Origin: Alphaproteobacteria bacterium
GTDB lineage: Bacteria > Pseudomonadota > Alphaproteobacteria > SP197
Direction: 5' to 3'
NCBI GenBank assembly: GCA_022822575.1
Contig: JAJEBJ010000198.1
Coordinates: 1-13,677 of the forward strand
DNA: 13,677 nt
This document shows positions 1-7,289 of the stretch, in pieces. Position 1 is the first letter of the stretch. Each line of letters begins with the position of its first letter. The notes under the pieces were generated by a model. The model was not told the DNA's origin and ran no database searches. It saw nothing but the letters and a program-made list of their open reading frames with translations. Position numbers and translations under genes: made by a program.

Positions 1-1282
1 GAGCCAGGTCCAGACGCTGGCCATCAGCCCGGTGCTTGAGTTCCACCCTGGACGATGCAGCTCCACGTGGCCCGATGATGATCTGCCAGGGAAGGCCGAT
101 GAGATCCATGTCGGAGAACTTCACCCCTGCCCTTTCCTCGCGATCATCATGAAGCACCTCGAGACCGGCGGCATCGAGGCGCTCCTCCAGGGTCGCAGCC
201 ATGGAATCGCAGAGCGCATCGCCAGCCTTGAGATTGACGATACCGACGTCAAAGGGGGCAACACTGGCGGGCCAAATGATTCCGGCATCATCATGGCAGG
301 CCTCGATGATAGCGCCGGCAAGGCGCGAGACGCCGATGCCATAGGAGCCACCGTGCAACAGCCGTCTTTCTCCATCGGGCATCGCGACACTGGCCCCCAT
401 TGCCTCGGAGTACTTGGTGCCGAAGTAGAATATGTGCCCGACTTCGATACCGCGTGCGACAAGCAGTTCCGGTCCGGATACCGGAGCAGTTTCCGGATCG
501 TGCTTGTCGTCGCTCGCCGCATAGAGCGATGTCCATGCCCTGACTACGGGTTCAAGATCGCCGTCATAGTCGATACCGGAACAGGTTGCATCCATGTCGA
601 GCAGGCGCCTGTCCGCATGGACCCTGGTTTCTCCGGTGGCCGCCAGAATGACAAACTCGTGCGATAGATCACCACCGATGGGGCCGGAGTCAGCCTGCAG
701 AGGGATCGCCTTGAGCCCCATGCGCGCATAGGTTCTCAAGTATGCGATGAACATGGTGTTGTAGGAACGTCGCGCCGATTCGAAGTCGAGATCAAACGAA
801 TAGGCGTCTTTCATCAGGAACTCGCGCCCGCGCATGACTCCGAAGCGCGGTCGGATCTCGTCCCGGAACTTCCACTGGATGTGATAGAGGTTTCGCGGCA
901 GGTCGCGATAGCTCTGGATGTCGTCCCGTACGATCTGGGTAATCTGTTCCTCGTTGGTCGGGCCGTAGAGCATGTCGCGCCCGTGGCGGTCCCGGATGCG
1001 GAGCATCTCTGGTCCGTATGCATCGTAGCGCCCGCTTTCACGCCACAGGTCGGCCAGCTGCAAGGTGGGCATGAGAACAGCGTGGGCGCCGGCTCTCTGC
1101 ATCTCCTCGTGCACGATGGTTTCGATCCGCCTGAGGACCCGGAAGCCCAGCGGAAGCCAGGAATAGATACCGGCTCCTGCCTGACGGACCATGCCGGCAC
1201 GCAGCATCAGCCGGTGCGAGGCGATCTGTGCCTCGGCGGGTGTTTCCTTGAGTGTCGGCAGGAAATAGCGGGTCAGACGCAT
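1..1282 (-). CDS. proS: Prolyl-tRNA synthetase, short form without editing domain (3' end off window)
   Basis: Class II aminoacyl-tRNA synthetase that charges tRNA-Pro with proline in the cytoplasm. I translated the frame from ATG at 1282 to the left edge, giving 427 uninterrupted codons. Motif 1 lies around residues 38-61 (GIYSWLPLG). The TNEEQIT block is at 109-115 and motif 2 is at about 138-163 (KFRDEIRPRFG, then MKDAYSFD). Motif 3 is around 311-321 (GGSYGIGVSRL), and a C-terminal anticodon-binding domain follows from about 345. The large editing (INS) domain that normally sits between motifs 2 and 3 is absent, as in the short alphaproteobacterial ProS of roughly 440 residues. The frame ends in the last expected strand (VELKHRADG), so only about 10-15 residues and the stop are probably missing. 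It starts 31 bases after tag with only a weak ribosome binding site. Identity is certain; editing presumably depends on a free-standing protein elsewhere. Confidence 0.97.
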   Translation of the reverse strand, partial: MRLTRYFLPTLKETPAEAQIASHRLMLRAGMVRQAGAGIYSWLPLGFRVLRRIETIVHEEMQRAGAHAVLMPTLQLADLWRESGRYDAYGPEMLRIRDRHGRDMLYGPTNEEQITQIVRDDIQSYRDLPRNLYHIQWKFRDEIRPRFGVMRGREFLMKDAYSFDLDFESARRSYNTMFIAYLRTYARMGLKAIPLQADSGPIGGDLSHEFVILAATGETRVHADRRLLDMDATCSGIDYDGDLEPVVRAWTSLYAASDDKHDPETAPVSGPELLVARGIEVGHIFYFGTKYSEAMGASVAMPDGERRLLHGGSYGIGVSRLAGAIIEACHDDAGIIWPASVAPFDVGIVNLKAGDALCDSMAATLEERLDAAGLEVLHDDREERAGVKFSDMDLIGLPWQIIIGPRGAASSRVELKHRADGQRLDLA

Positions 1283-1313
1283 GAATCAACCAGGGTCCTG
1301 GAACGTGCTCACT

Positions 1314-1877
1314 CTAGCCATACGACGGTGCCTTGTCATGGCAGTCGAGCCATGGGGGACGTGCCTTGATGATTCGCTCCTGAACAGGGCAATCGTCGCG
1401 GTGGGCTCCGGGAAGCCAGCCTGTCGACATCAGGAATTCCTCGACGACGAGGGGGCCGGTGAAAACGAATGTCTGCCTGAAGAGCCGGGTCCACGCGGCG
1501 TGATCGCGAGGATGATGCGCCTCGAGCCATCCATGAAAGTCGCCATGGAGCGCCCGCAACTCCACGAGGCGTCGCGCGTTGGCGATGGCGGCCTCGATCT
1601 TGCGCCGGTTGCGAATGATGCCGCTGTCCCCCATCAGCCGGTCGACATCCTCTTGTGTGTAGGCGGCGACGGCATCGATATCGAATCCGCCAAAGGCCCG
1701 GACGAATGCCGCGCGTTTCTTCAGGATGAGCGCCCATGAAAGCCCGGCCTGGTTGATCTCGAGAATGAGTCTCTCGAAGAGTTCGTTGTCTCCCCTGAGT
1801 GGAAACCCGTACTCGCTGTCATGGTAGGAACGGTGCACGGGATCACCCGGAGCTAGAGTGCAGTAGCTTTCGGTCAT
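1314..1877 (-). CDS. tag: DNA-3-methyladenine glycosylase I
   Basis: Base-excision repair enzyme that removes 3-methyladenine from alkylated DNA in the cytoplasm; 187 residues, the usual size for Tag. The sequence carries the family's zinc-site residues: C6 and H19 (in YHDSEYG) near the N-terminus, and H159-x3-C163 near the C-terminus, matching the E. coli Cys4/His17/His175/Cys179 set. The substrate-pocket region is conserved as LEINQAGLSW (39-48), including E40 and W48, followed by LKKR and a GIIRNRRKI block (86-94) of the helix-hairpin-helix type. The ATG at 1877 overlaps the stop of the DUF1467 gene in an ATGA, which supports translational coupling. A longer in-frame start at 1976 lies wholly inside that gene and lacks homology to Tag. 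The last 25 or so residues (CPVQERI, then KARPPW) resemble a tail seen in some Tag proteins rather than the E. coli one. Its position between DUF1467 and proS is not part of the usual conserved cluster. Confidence 0.94.
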   Translation of the reverse strand: MTESYCTLAPGDPVHRSYHDSEYGFPLRGDNELFERLILEINQAGLSWALILKKRAAFVRAFGGFDIDAVAAYTQEDVDRLMGDSGIIRNRRKIEAAIANARRLVELRALHGDFHGWLEAHHPRDHAAWTRLFRQTFVFTGPLVVEEFLMSTGWLPGAHRDDCPVQERIIKARPPWLDCHDKAPSYG

Positions 1878-2128
1878 GAAGGCAATCCGATGAACCAGGC
1901 GCCGATATCCGTAATGTCCGCCGCCTCGAGGAAGGCTGCACCACCAACAAGAACGCATGTAATGGCTGTCGTCCAAAGTGCCTTCTTCAGTAGCATCGGC
2001 TCGGCGGGCGCCCCAGGGTCATGTCCTTCAACCACTCGCCTCTGGCGCCTGACGCCGATGGGAAGGGCAGCAAAAAACACCACCCACCAAACGCATACGA
2101 AGACCACAATCAGCCCGAAGAGCGACAT
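1874..2128 (-). CDS. DUF1467 family small inner-membrane protein
   Basis: Protein of 84 residues with two predicted membrane helices, at about residues 3-23 (rich in V, F, W) and 50-68. They are joined by a short basic and proline-rich loop with RRQRR (27-31) and PGAPAEP (38-44). Size, two-helix plan and position next to mce and proS match the DUF1467 family, which is known from Alphaproteobacteria and has no established function. The start is well fixed: an in-frame TGA sits two codons before the ATG, and a near-perfect ribosome binding site precedes it. The gene starts 59 bases after mce and its last bases overlap the tag start. A role in membrane biogenesis or respiration would be guesswork from context only. 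Confidence 0.88.
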   Translation of the reverse strand: MSLFGLIVVFVCVWWVVFFAALPIGVRRQRRVVEGHDPGAPAEPMLLKKALWTTAITCVLVGGAAFLEAADITDIGAWFIGLPS

Positions 2129-2187
2129 GGTTCACATCACCTCCCCACCATGGCCGGATGTGCCCTCATGTTCATCCCCGAGGAGAC
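2129..2187 (-). other. Longest intergenic gap, with a possible 12-codon mini-ORF
   Basis: The 59 bases between mce and DUF1467 form the longest gap in the window. On the minus strand a short frame starts at ATG 2175 and ends at TGA 2137, encoding MNMRAHPAMVGR; its stop lies inside the DUF1467 ribosome binding site. It has only a poor GGGG stretch right at its own start codon, so translation is doubtful. I see no hairpin-plus-T-run terminator and no convincing -35/-10 pair. Confidence 0.3.
2137..2144 (-). promoter_or_regulatory. Strong Shine-Dalgarno for the DUF1467 gene
   Basis: On the minus strand the bases read GGAGGTGA, eight bases before the ATG at 2128. This is one of the best matches to the 16S rRNA 3' end in the window. 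It confirms the DUF1467 start and suggests efficient initiation on a small protein that does not overlap its upstream neighbour. Confidence 0.85.
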
Positions 2188-2592
2188 TCAGGCCTCTTCC
2201 AATTCGACGAGAGTGCCGCAGAAGTCCTTGGGATGGAGGAACAATACCGGCTTTCCATGGGCGCCGATCCTGGGTTCGCCATTGCCGATGACACGCCCGC
2301 CCGCTGTGACGATCCGATCCCGGGCAGCACGGATGTCATCAACCTCGTAGCAAACATGATGCATACCCCCCGCCGGATTGCGTTCCAGGAAAGCGGCTAT
2401 CGGTGACTGGTCACCGAGAACTCCGAGAAGTTCTATCCTGGTATTCGGGAGATCGACGAAGACAGTCGTGACACCGTGCTCGGGCTGATCGACCGGTTCC
2501 GATACCGTCGCCGCGAGTGTTTCGCGATAGAGCGCACTGGCGGCGGCAAGATCTGGCACGGCGATGGCAACATGGTTCAATCTGCCGATCAT
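2188..2592 (-). CDS. mce: Methylmalonyl-CoA epimerase
   Basis: Interconverts (2S)- and (2R)-methylmalonyl-CoA, the step between propionyl-CoA carboxylase and methylmalonyl-CoA mutase in propionate and branched-chain amino acid breakdown. The 134 residues form a single VOC/glyoxalase-fold unit with two beta-alpha-beta-beta-beta modules. The N-terminal signature LNHVAIAVPDL (5-15) supplies the metal ligand H7. The second module has GGMHHVCYEVDDI (75-87) with H78/H79. The end VELEEA carries the last acidic ligand, E130. IELLGVLGDQSPIAAFLERN in the middle is typical of the epimerase branch rather than glyoxalase I. The ATG at 2592 has a good ribosome binding site and lies 35 bases after rnj. The location after rnj is the normal alphaproteobacterial one, which supports the epimerase assignment over other VOC enzymes. 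Confidence 0.94.
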   Translation of the reverse strand: MIGRLNHVAIAVPDLAAASALYRETLAATVSEPVDQPEHGVTTVFVDLPNTRIELLGVLGDQSPIAAFLERNPAGGMHHVCYEVDDIRAARDRIVTAGGRVIGNGEPRIGAHGKPVLFLHPKDFCGTLVELEEA

Positions 2593-2597
2593 GTGAT

Positions 2598-2605
2598 TCC
2601 TTCCT
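2598..2605 (-). promoter_or_regulatory. Shine-Dalgarno for mce
   Basis: AGGAAGGA on the minus strand, five bases before the ATG at 2592, in the 35-base rnj-mce gap. It decides the start of mce, which lacks the stop/start overlap seen at the three junctions before it. Confidence 0.7.
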
Positions 2606-2627
2606 CTCCCTGGATGTGGCGGCGAAC

Positions 2628-4268
2628 TCAGATCCTGATGATGGTGACCCGTGTCACCGGACGGCGCACCCGGGTCCCGGAGAGCCAGCGGCGGGGAATG
2701 CGCCGCAACGCCCGCGTGATGTCCTCATCCATCATCCTTTCGCGCGGACGAAGGTCCTCGAAGGCGTCGGCCGCATCATCGGCAATCGAAAGGACGATAT
2801 CAGGTTCCTCGCCCAGGCCGATGAGCGCCACGTGCGGATCGGCGGCGAGGTCCCCTTCGTGGTCCACCACCAGCGTAATGATCACCACGCCGCATGCCAT
2901 GGCGTCACGCCGTTCGCGGATCAGTGGACCGTTGACGGGAACAGCACGCCGGCCGGTCCAGGCGACACGACCGTGAGTGACAGTGTGGACAACCTCGGGA
3001 ATGCCGGGCGCCAACCGGACCAGGGAACCGTTCGCCACGCCCTTCACCGGTTCGACACCGAGGGACTCCGCCAGACTGGCGTGCTCCTTGAGATGACGGA
3101 CCTCGCCATGAACCGGGATGGCGTAGCGTGGTCGCACGAGGGCGTACATGCGTGCCAGTTCTTCCCTGTTGGGATGACCGGAGACATGGACGAACCGTTC
3201 ATCCTCCGTGACGGTCTCAATTCCGAGATGTGTCAGGCGATTGATGAGATCGAAGATTGCTCGCTCGTTTCCGGGGATGATCTTCGAGGAAAAGATGACG
3301 TGGTCGCCGGACTCCATCGTCACCGTCTGATGATTGCCTTTGGCAATCCGTGACAAGGCAGCATTGGGCTCTCCCTGGCTGCCGGTCAGCATGTAAAGCA
3401 CCTTGTCGGGAGCGAGATGGCGTGCGTCTCTGTCGGACATGAAGTGCGTGTCGGGCGGAAGGTAGCCCGTCTGCCGGGCACACTTGATGATACGCCACAT
3501 GGAACGCCCCAGTGCGACGCACCGACGACCATTGGCCTCGGCCGCATGGTGGATGGAAAGCAGGCGGGTCAGGTTGCTGGCAAAGGTGGTGACAGCAACA
3601 CGGCCGCGCCGTCCGGCGACCTCGTCAACGAGACTGCATCTCACATCGGCTTCCGAACCGGAGGTACCGGGGCGAAACACATTGGTGGAATCGCACACCA
3701 TGGCAAGGATGCCGGAATCACCACTCTTCCTGATGGCCTCTTCGTCCACGGGATCCGAGATCAGTGGCTCCGGATCGAGCTTCCAGTCGCCGGTGTGCAT
3801 GATGCGGCCGGCCGGCGTGTCGAGAACGAGAGCATTGGGCTCGGGAATCGAATGCGTTAGGCCATGGAGGGCGATCGAAAAGGGGCCCAGTTCCAGTGTG
3901 CTTCCCGGATCGATGATATGGATGTCCATCTCGTGAATGCCATCCGCCCCCTCATGGAGTTTCTCGGCGAGCAGGGCCGCCGTAAAGGGTGTGGCGTAGA
4001 CCGGGCATTTCAGAAGTGGCCACAGGTAGGGCACTGCCCCCATGTGATCCTCGTGGGCGTGGGTGAGGACGAGGCCAAGGAGATGCTGACGGCGCTCCGC
4101 GATGTAGGAAATGTCGGGCATCACGAGATCGATGCCAGGAAGTTCTTCACCGGCGAAGGTCACACCGAGATCGCACATCAGCCATGAGCCGCCATACTCG
4201 TAGAGATTCAGATTCATGCCGATTTCGCCGGAACCGCCGAGAGGCAGGAAATGCAGGGGGTGTGTCAA
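2628..4268 (-). CDS. rnj: Ribonuclease J (metallo-beta-lactamase / beta-CASP RNase)
   Basis: Processes and degrades RNA by 5'-to-3' exonuclease and endonuclease activity in the cytoplasm. The 546 residues match the usual length of about 550. The N-terminus has FLPLGGSGEIGMN (7-19). The zinc site HAHEDH is at 70-75, with further ligands H139 (LTHSIPEP) and D161 (HTGDWKLDP). The beta-CASP domain carries CDSTNVFRPG (192-201), TTFASN (227-232), a GSQGEPNAALSRIA stretch (296-309) and SGHPNREEL (363-371). The return to the lactamase fold ends in PVHGE (385-389). A C-terminal domain of about 100 residues follows. The start is inferred to be TTG at 4268, whose bases overlap the coaX stop as TTGA. No ATG or GTG lies nearby in frame before the conserved N-terminus, the next ATG (residue 18) is inside it, and the ribosome binding site is weak. 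Function is certain; the exact start is fairly likely. Confidence 0.96.
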   Translation of the reverse strand: MTHPLHFLPLGGSGEIGMNLNLYEYGGSWLMCDLGVTFAGEELPGIDLVMPDISYIAERRQHLLGLVLTHAHEDHMGAVPYLWPLLKCPVYATPFTAALLAEKLHEGADGIHEMDIHIIDPGSTLELGPFSIALHGLTHSIPEPNALVLDTPAGRIMHTGDWKLDPEPLISDPVDEEAIRKSGDSGILAMVCDSTNVFRPGTSGSEADVRCSLVDEVAGRRGRVAVTTFASNLTRLLSIHHAAEANGRRCVALGRSMWRIIKCARQTGYLPPDTHFMSDRDARHLAPDKVLYMLTGSQGEPNAALSRIAKGNHQTVTMESGDHVIFSSKIIPGNERAIFDLINRLTHLGIETVTEDERFVHVSGHPNREELARMYALVRPRYAIPVHGEVRHLKEHASLAESLGVEPVKGVANGSLVRLAPGIPEVVHTVTHGRVAWTGRRAVPVNGPLIRERRDAMACGVVIITLVVDHEGDLAADPHVALIGLGEEPDIVLSIADDAADAFEDLRPRERMMDEDITRALRRIPRRWLSGTRVRRPVTRVTIIRI

Positions 4269-5047
4269 GGGCTGTTTCTCGTACGCCGCCAGATTTCCAG
4301 CAGACCGTAGACGGTGATATCGGGATCGAACCTGTCGATACTATCGGTCGCCGCATCGAACAAAGGCGCCAGACCGCCGGTCGCCACAACCTTCATCGGC
4401 TTGCCGTATTCGGCGCGGATACGGCCGACCACGCCCTCAATGAGGCTCACATAGCCCCAGTAGGCGCCCGACTGCATGCAACTGACAGTGTTTGTGCCGA
4501 TGACCCGCTGCGGCCTGTCTATGCCAATTCGCGGCAGCCGGGCAGAAATCCGGTGCATGGCGTCGAGAGCGAGATTGACACCGGGGGCGAAGACACCTCC
4601 GGCGAATCCGCCATCCTCGTCAACGACGTCAAACGTGGTCGCTGTGCCAAAGTCAATGATGATCAGGGGACCGCCCAGACGCGTCCACGCGCCGACCACG
4701 TTCGCCAGTCGGTCCGCACCCACCTCGTCCGGCATATCGATCCTGAGCGGGATACCCAAGCGTGCCGATTCTCCCACGACAACCGGTTCGCAGTGGTGAT
4801 GACGACGGCACAGGAGCTTGAGCTCATGAATGCCATGGGGGACGACGCTTGCGATCACCGCATCACTGATGGCCCCAGCATCAAGGCCATTCAGGCCCAG
4901 GAGGTGATGGAGCCATACAGCGTGTTCATCAGCGGTGCGACCGGTATTGGCGCTGATCCGCCACTGTCCCACAAGGTCCTCACCTCGGAAGACGGCAAAC
5001 ACTGTGTTGGTGTTGCCCGCATCGATGGCCAGAAGCAGGTCCTTCAT
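4265..5047 (-). CDS. coaX: Type III pantothenate kinase
   Basis: Phosphorylates pantothenate with ATP in the first step of CoA synthesis; the type III enzymes need a monovalent cation and resist feedback by CoA. The 260 residues have the ASKHA-fold phosphate loop IDAGNTNTVFAVF (8-20) with D9, the dimer/pantothenate motif GADRLANVVGA (110-120), and the second nucleotide motif IDFGTATTFDVV (131-142). They also have GVFAPGVNL (151-159) and VATGGLAPLF (221-230). All are diagnostic of CoaX rather than CoaA. The ATG at 5047 overlaps the birA stop as ATGA and has a GGAGG ribosome binding site. The 3' end overlaps the rnj start by four bases. Some annotations of this lineage call the gene a 'Baf' transcriptional regulator, but the intact active-site motifs favour the kinase. 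Confidence 0.96.
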   Translation of the reverse strand: MKDLLLAIDAGNTNTVFAVFRGEDLVGQWRISANTGRTADEHAVWLHHLLGLNGLDAGAISDAVIASVVPHGIHELKLLCRRHHHCEPVVVGESARLGIPLRIDMPDEVGADRLANVVGAWTRLGGPLIIIDFGTATTFDVVDEDGGFAGGVFAPGVNLALDAMHRISARLPRIGIDRPQRVIGTNTVSCMQSGAYWGYVSLIEGVVGRIRAEYGKPMKVVATGGLAPLFDAATDSIDRFDPDITVYGLLEIWRRTRNSP

Positions 5048-5829
5048 GGCTGGGCCTCCGACGCGGCTCGATTCGGGATCTTCCCCGGCCGCGGGTGTGT
5101 GGCTGACGCCAGTCGCAGGGTTCCGGAAACAACTCGCATGTGACGGCCGTCCGATTCCATGATCAGCGCTCCGTCATGCGCAAGTCCTACAACCCTGCCC
5201 TCCATGGAGGTGTCTCCACTGAGAAAGGCACGGGCGCCGATGCCGGCAGCTCGGTCGAGCCATGCTCGACGATGGGAATCGAATCCGGAATTCTCCCAGT
5301 CCGTCACCCGTTCCTTCAGACAACGGCAGAGCGTGGCAAGCAGGACATCGCGGTCCACCCCTGGAGCTCCCTCGCTTGCAAGATCCGTGGCGATGGCATC
5401 CTTGATGCCCGGGTGGCTGACGAGATTGATGCCGATTCCGACAATCACTGCGTCACTACCTGTCTCCACCAGAATCCCGGCCACCTTGGCGTCATTCAAG
5501 AGGATGTCATTGGGCCACTTGCAGCGCGCCGGCGCAACTTCCGGCGCCGATGCCTCGATCGACTCGGCGACCGCCACGCCGGCGATGAGGGACATTTGCG
5601 GGAGATCGCGTGAACTGACGCGGGGTTTGAGAATGAAAGATGTGTAGGAGTTGCCCGGCGGCGACACGAACACCCGTCCCCTGCGGCCGCGGCCGCTCGT
5701 CTGGAGGCGTGCGCGGACCACGGTCCAGGCAGCTGCCCCAGCTTCTGCCAGTTCGATGGCGGCGTCATTGGTACTCGTCACCGCGTCGCGTTCGACCAGG
5801 CGAAAGGGCGGAGGCAGCCTGACGATCAT
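5044..5829 (-). CDS. birA: Biotin--[acetyl-CoA carboxylase] ligase, without DNA-binding domain
   Basis: Activates biotin as biotinyl-AMP and attaches it to the lysine of biotin carboxyl carrier domains in the cytoplasm. The 261 residues start almost directly in the catalytic domain: TSTND (18-22), the biotin-binding loop SGRGRRGRVF (45-54), KWPNDILLN (104-112) with the catalytic lysine-type motif, KVAGILVET (115-123) and GIGINL (131-136). A small C-terminal SH3-like domain occupies about residues 200-255 (EGRVVGLAHDGALIM). The N-terminal helix-turn-helix of E. coli BirA is absent, so this enzyme should be a ligase only and not a biotin-operon repressor. The ATG at 5829 overlaps the nuoN stop as ATGA, with little independent ribosome binding site. 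Translation is therefore probably coupled to nuoN at one end and to coaX at the other. Confidence 0.95.
   Translation of the reverse strand: MIVRLPPPFRLVERDAVTSTNDAAIELAEAGAAAWTVVRARLQTSGRGRRGRVFVSPPGNSYTSFILKPRVSSRDLPQMSLIAGVAVAESIEASAPEVAPARCKWPNDILLNDAKVAGILVETGSDAVIVGIGINLVSHPGIKDAIATDLASEGAPGVDRDVLLATLCRCLKERVTDWENSGFDSHRRAWLDRAAGIGARAFLSGDTSMEGRVVGLAHDGALIMESDGRHMRVVSGTLRLASATHPRPGKIPNRAASEAQP
5055..5059 (-). promoter_or_regulatory. Shine-Dalgarno for coaX
   Basis: GGAGG on the minus strand, seven bases before the ATG at 5047 and inside the last codons of birA. It fixes the coaX start and suggests coaX can be initiated independently as well as by coupling. Confidence 0.75.
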
Positions 5830-7289
5830 TGACCCGATGGACTCAAGCCGGCGACAAGGGTGGCAGCAGCATTCCGGGCGCTGTCGAGCAGAGGATCGGA
5901 AAACAGGAAGAAGCCGACTGTAGCGACCGCTGTCACGGCGATCACGGGCACCAGATCGCGACCCACCGGACGGTCAAAGGCATCCGCCGGTTCATCGAAA
6001 TACATGAGCTTGACGATCCTGATGTAATAGAAGGCGCCCACCACGCTCATCAGCACTCCGATCACTGTGAGCGTGTAGAGTCCGGCGTCAATGGCCGCAA
6101 GGAAGACATAGAACTTGCCGAAGAAACCGGCGAGTGGCGGGATGCCGGCCATGGAAAACATGAAGACGGCAAAGGCAAGGGCCAGGGCCGGTTGGCTGCG
6201 CGACAGCCCTGCGAGATCATCGATTCCCTCCACCATGGCGCCGTCACGGCGCATGGCAAGGATGCAGCCCCAGGTCCCCAGACCCATGACAAGATAGATG
6301 GCCAGATAGACGGCCACGCCGTGAACTCCAGCCTCGCTTCCCGCTGCGAGGCCGACCAGGGCAAAACCGGCATGCCCGATGGAACTGTAGGCCATCAGTC
6401 GCTTGATGTTGCGCTGGCCGATAGCGCCCAGCGCGCCAAGGGCCATGGACCCCACAGCGAGGAGGAAGATTATCTGCTGCCAGTGATCGACGAGTGCGGC
6501 AAAGGGATCGATGAGCACCCGGACCAGGAGTGCCATGGCTGCCACCTTCGGCGCCGCCGAGAAAAAAGCGGTGACGGGCGTGGGCGCCCCCTCGTAAACA
6601 TCGGGAGTCCACATGTGGAAGGGCACGGCGGATATCTTGAAGGCAAGGCCGGCGGCAATGAAGACAGCGCCGACGAGAATGCCGGTGGACTCACCGCCAA
6701 CCTCGAGAGACGCAACAATTCCCTGGAAGGACGTCGTACCCGAGAATCCGTAGACCAGCGAGCAGCCATAGAGCAGCATGCCGGATGCAACAGCGCCCAG
6801 CACGAAGTACTTGAGACCGGCCTCGGTGGATCGCAGTTTGTCCTGCTGGAATGCCGCACACACATAGAGCGCCAGGCTCTGCATTTCCAGACCGACATAG
6901 AGTGTCATGAGGTCGTTGGCTTGAACCATCAGGTACATGCCGAGCGTGGCCAGGACCACCAACACAGGCAACTCGAAACGATCCATGGATTCCCGGCGCA
7001 TGAATCCACGGGCCATGATCAGGGCCAGCACGGCGCCTGTCACCACCAGTACGGTCATGAACCGTCCGAAGGCGTCGATGGCGAGAAGGCCGTCGAAGGG
7101 TTGCTCGCCGACAGGCGACACAACAGCCAGAATTCCGGCAATCACCAGGGATGCCACAGCTCCCCAGAAGACAATTTGGGACACACTCCTGGAGATGAAG
7201 ACGCCGGCCATCAGCAACGTCATGCCGGCGATGGCAAGCCAGAGTGCGGGCAGGATGGCGAGGAGGTCGTGCGAGAGGAAGGCAGCCAT
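5826..7289 (-). CDS. nuoN: NADH-quinone oxidoreductase subunit N (complex I membrane arm)
   Basis: Antiporter-like proton-pumping subunit of complex I in the inner membrane, placed between NuoM and NuoK. The 487 residues contain about 14 hydrophobic helices. Charged residues expected in the proton path are visible: E135 (YVGLEMQSLALY), K218 (LAFKISAVPFH), K248 (SAAPKVAAMALL) and K392 (FFGKFYVF). The family stretch FHMWTPDVYEGAPTPVTAF (224-242) is intact, as is RLMAYSSIGHAGF (297-309). I chose ATG at 7289, whose A overlaps the nuoM stop (TGATG), over the adjacent GTG at 7292. The stop overlaps the birA start. It is the last nuo gene here, as is usual. Confidence 0.97.
   Translation of the reverse strand: MAAFLSHDLLAILPALWLAIAGMTLLMAGVFISRSVSQIVFWGAVASLVIAGILAVVSPVGEQPFDGLLAIDAFGRFMTVLVVTGAVLALIMARGFMRRESMDRFELPVLVVLATLGMYLMVQANDLMTLYVGLEMQSLALYVCAAFQQDKLRSTEAGLKYFVLGAVASGMLLYGCSLVYGFSGTTSFQGIVASLEVGGESTGILVGAVFIAAGLAFKISAVPFHMWTPDVYEGAPTPVTAFFSAAPKVAAMALLVRVLIDPFAALVDHWQQIIFLLAVGSMALGALGAIGQRNIKRLMAYSSIGHAGFALVGLAAGSEAGVHGVAVYLAIYLVMGLGTWGCILAMRRDGAMVEGIDDLAGLSRSQPALALAFAVFMFSMAGIPPLAGFFGKFYVFLAAIDAGLYTLTVIGVLMSVVGAFYYIRIVKLMYFDEPADAFDRPVGRDLVPVIAVTAVATVGFFLFSDPLLDSARNAAATLVAGLSPSGQ

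Noticed and set aside
1283..1313. Small CCAG-GACC-CTGG inverted repeat between tag and proS, considered as a terminator
   Set aside because: The stem is only four base pairs and no T-run follows, so it is too weak to call a terminator.
1878..1976. Longer tag start adding 33 residues
   Set aside because: The extension overlaps DUF1467 in another frame and precedes the conserved N-terminus with its zinc ligand C6. The ATGA overlap at 1877 is the better start.
4184..5143. A 319-codon plus-strand open frame antisense to coaX
   Set aside because: It covers coaX, which has all of its family motifs on the minus strand. No domain is recognisable in the plus-strand product.
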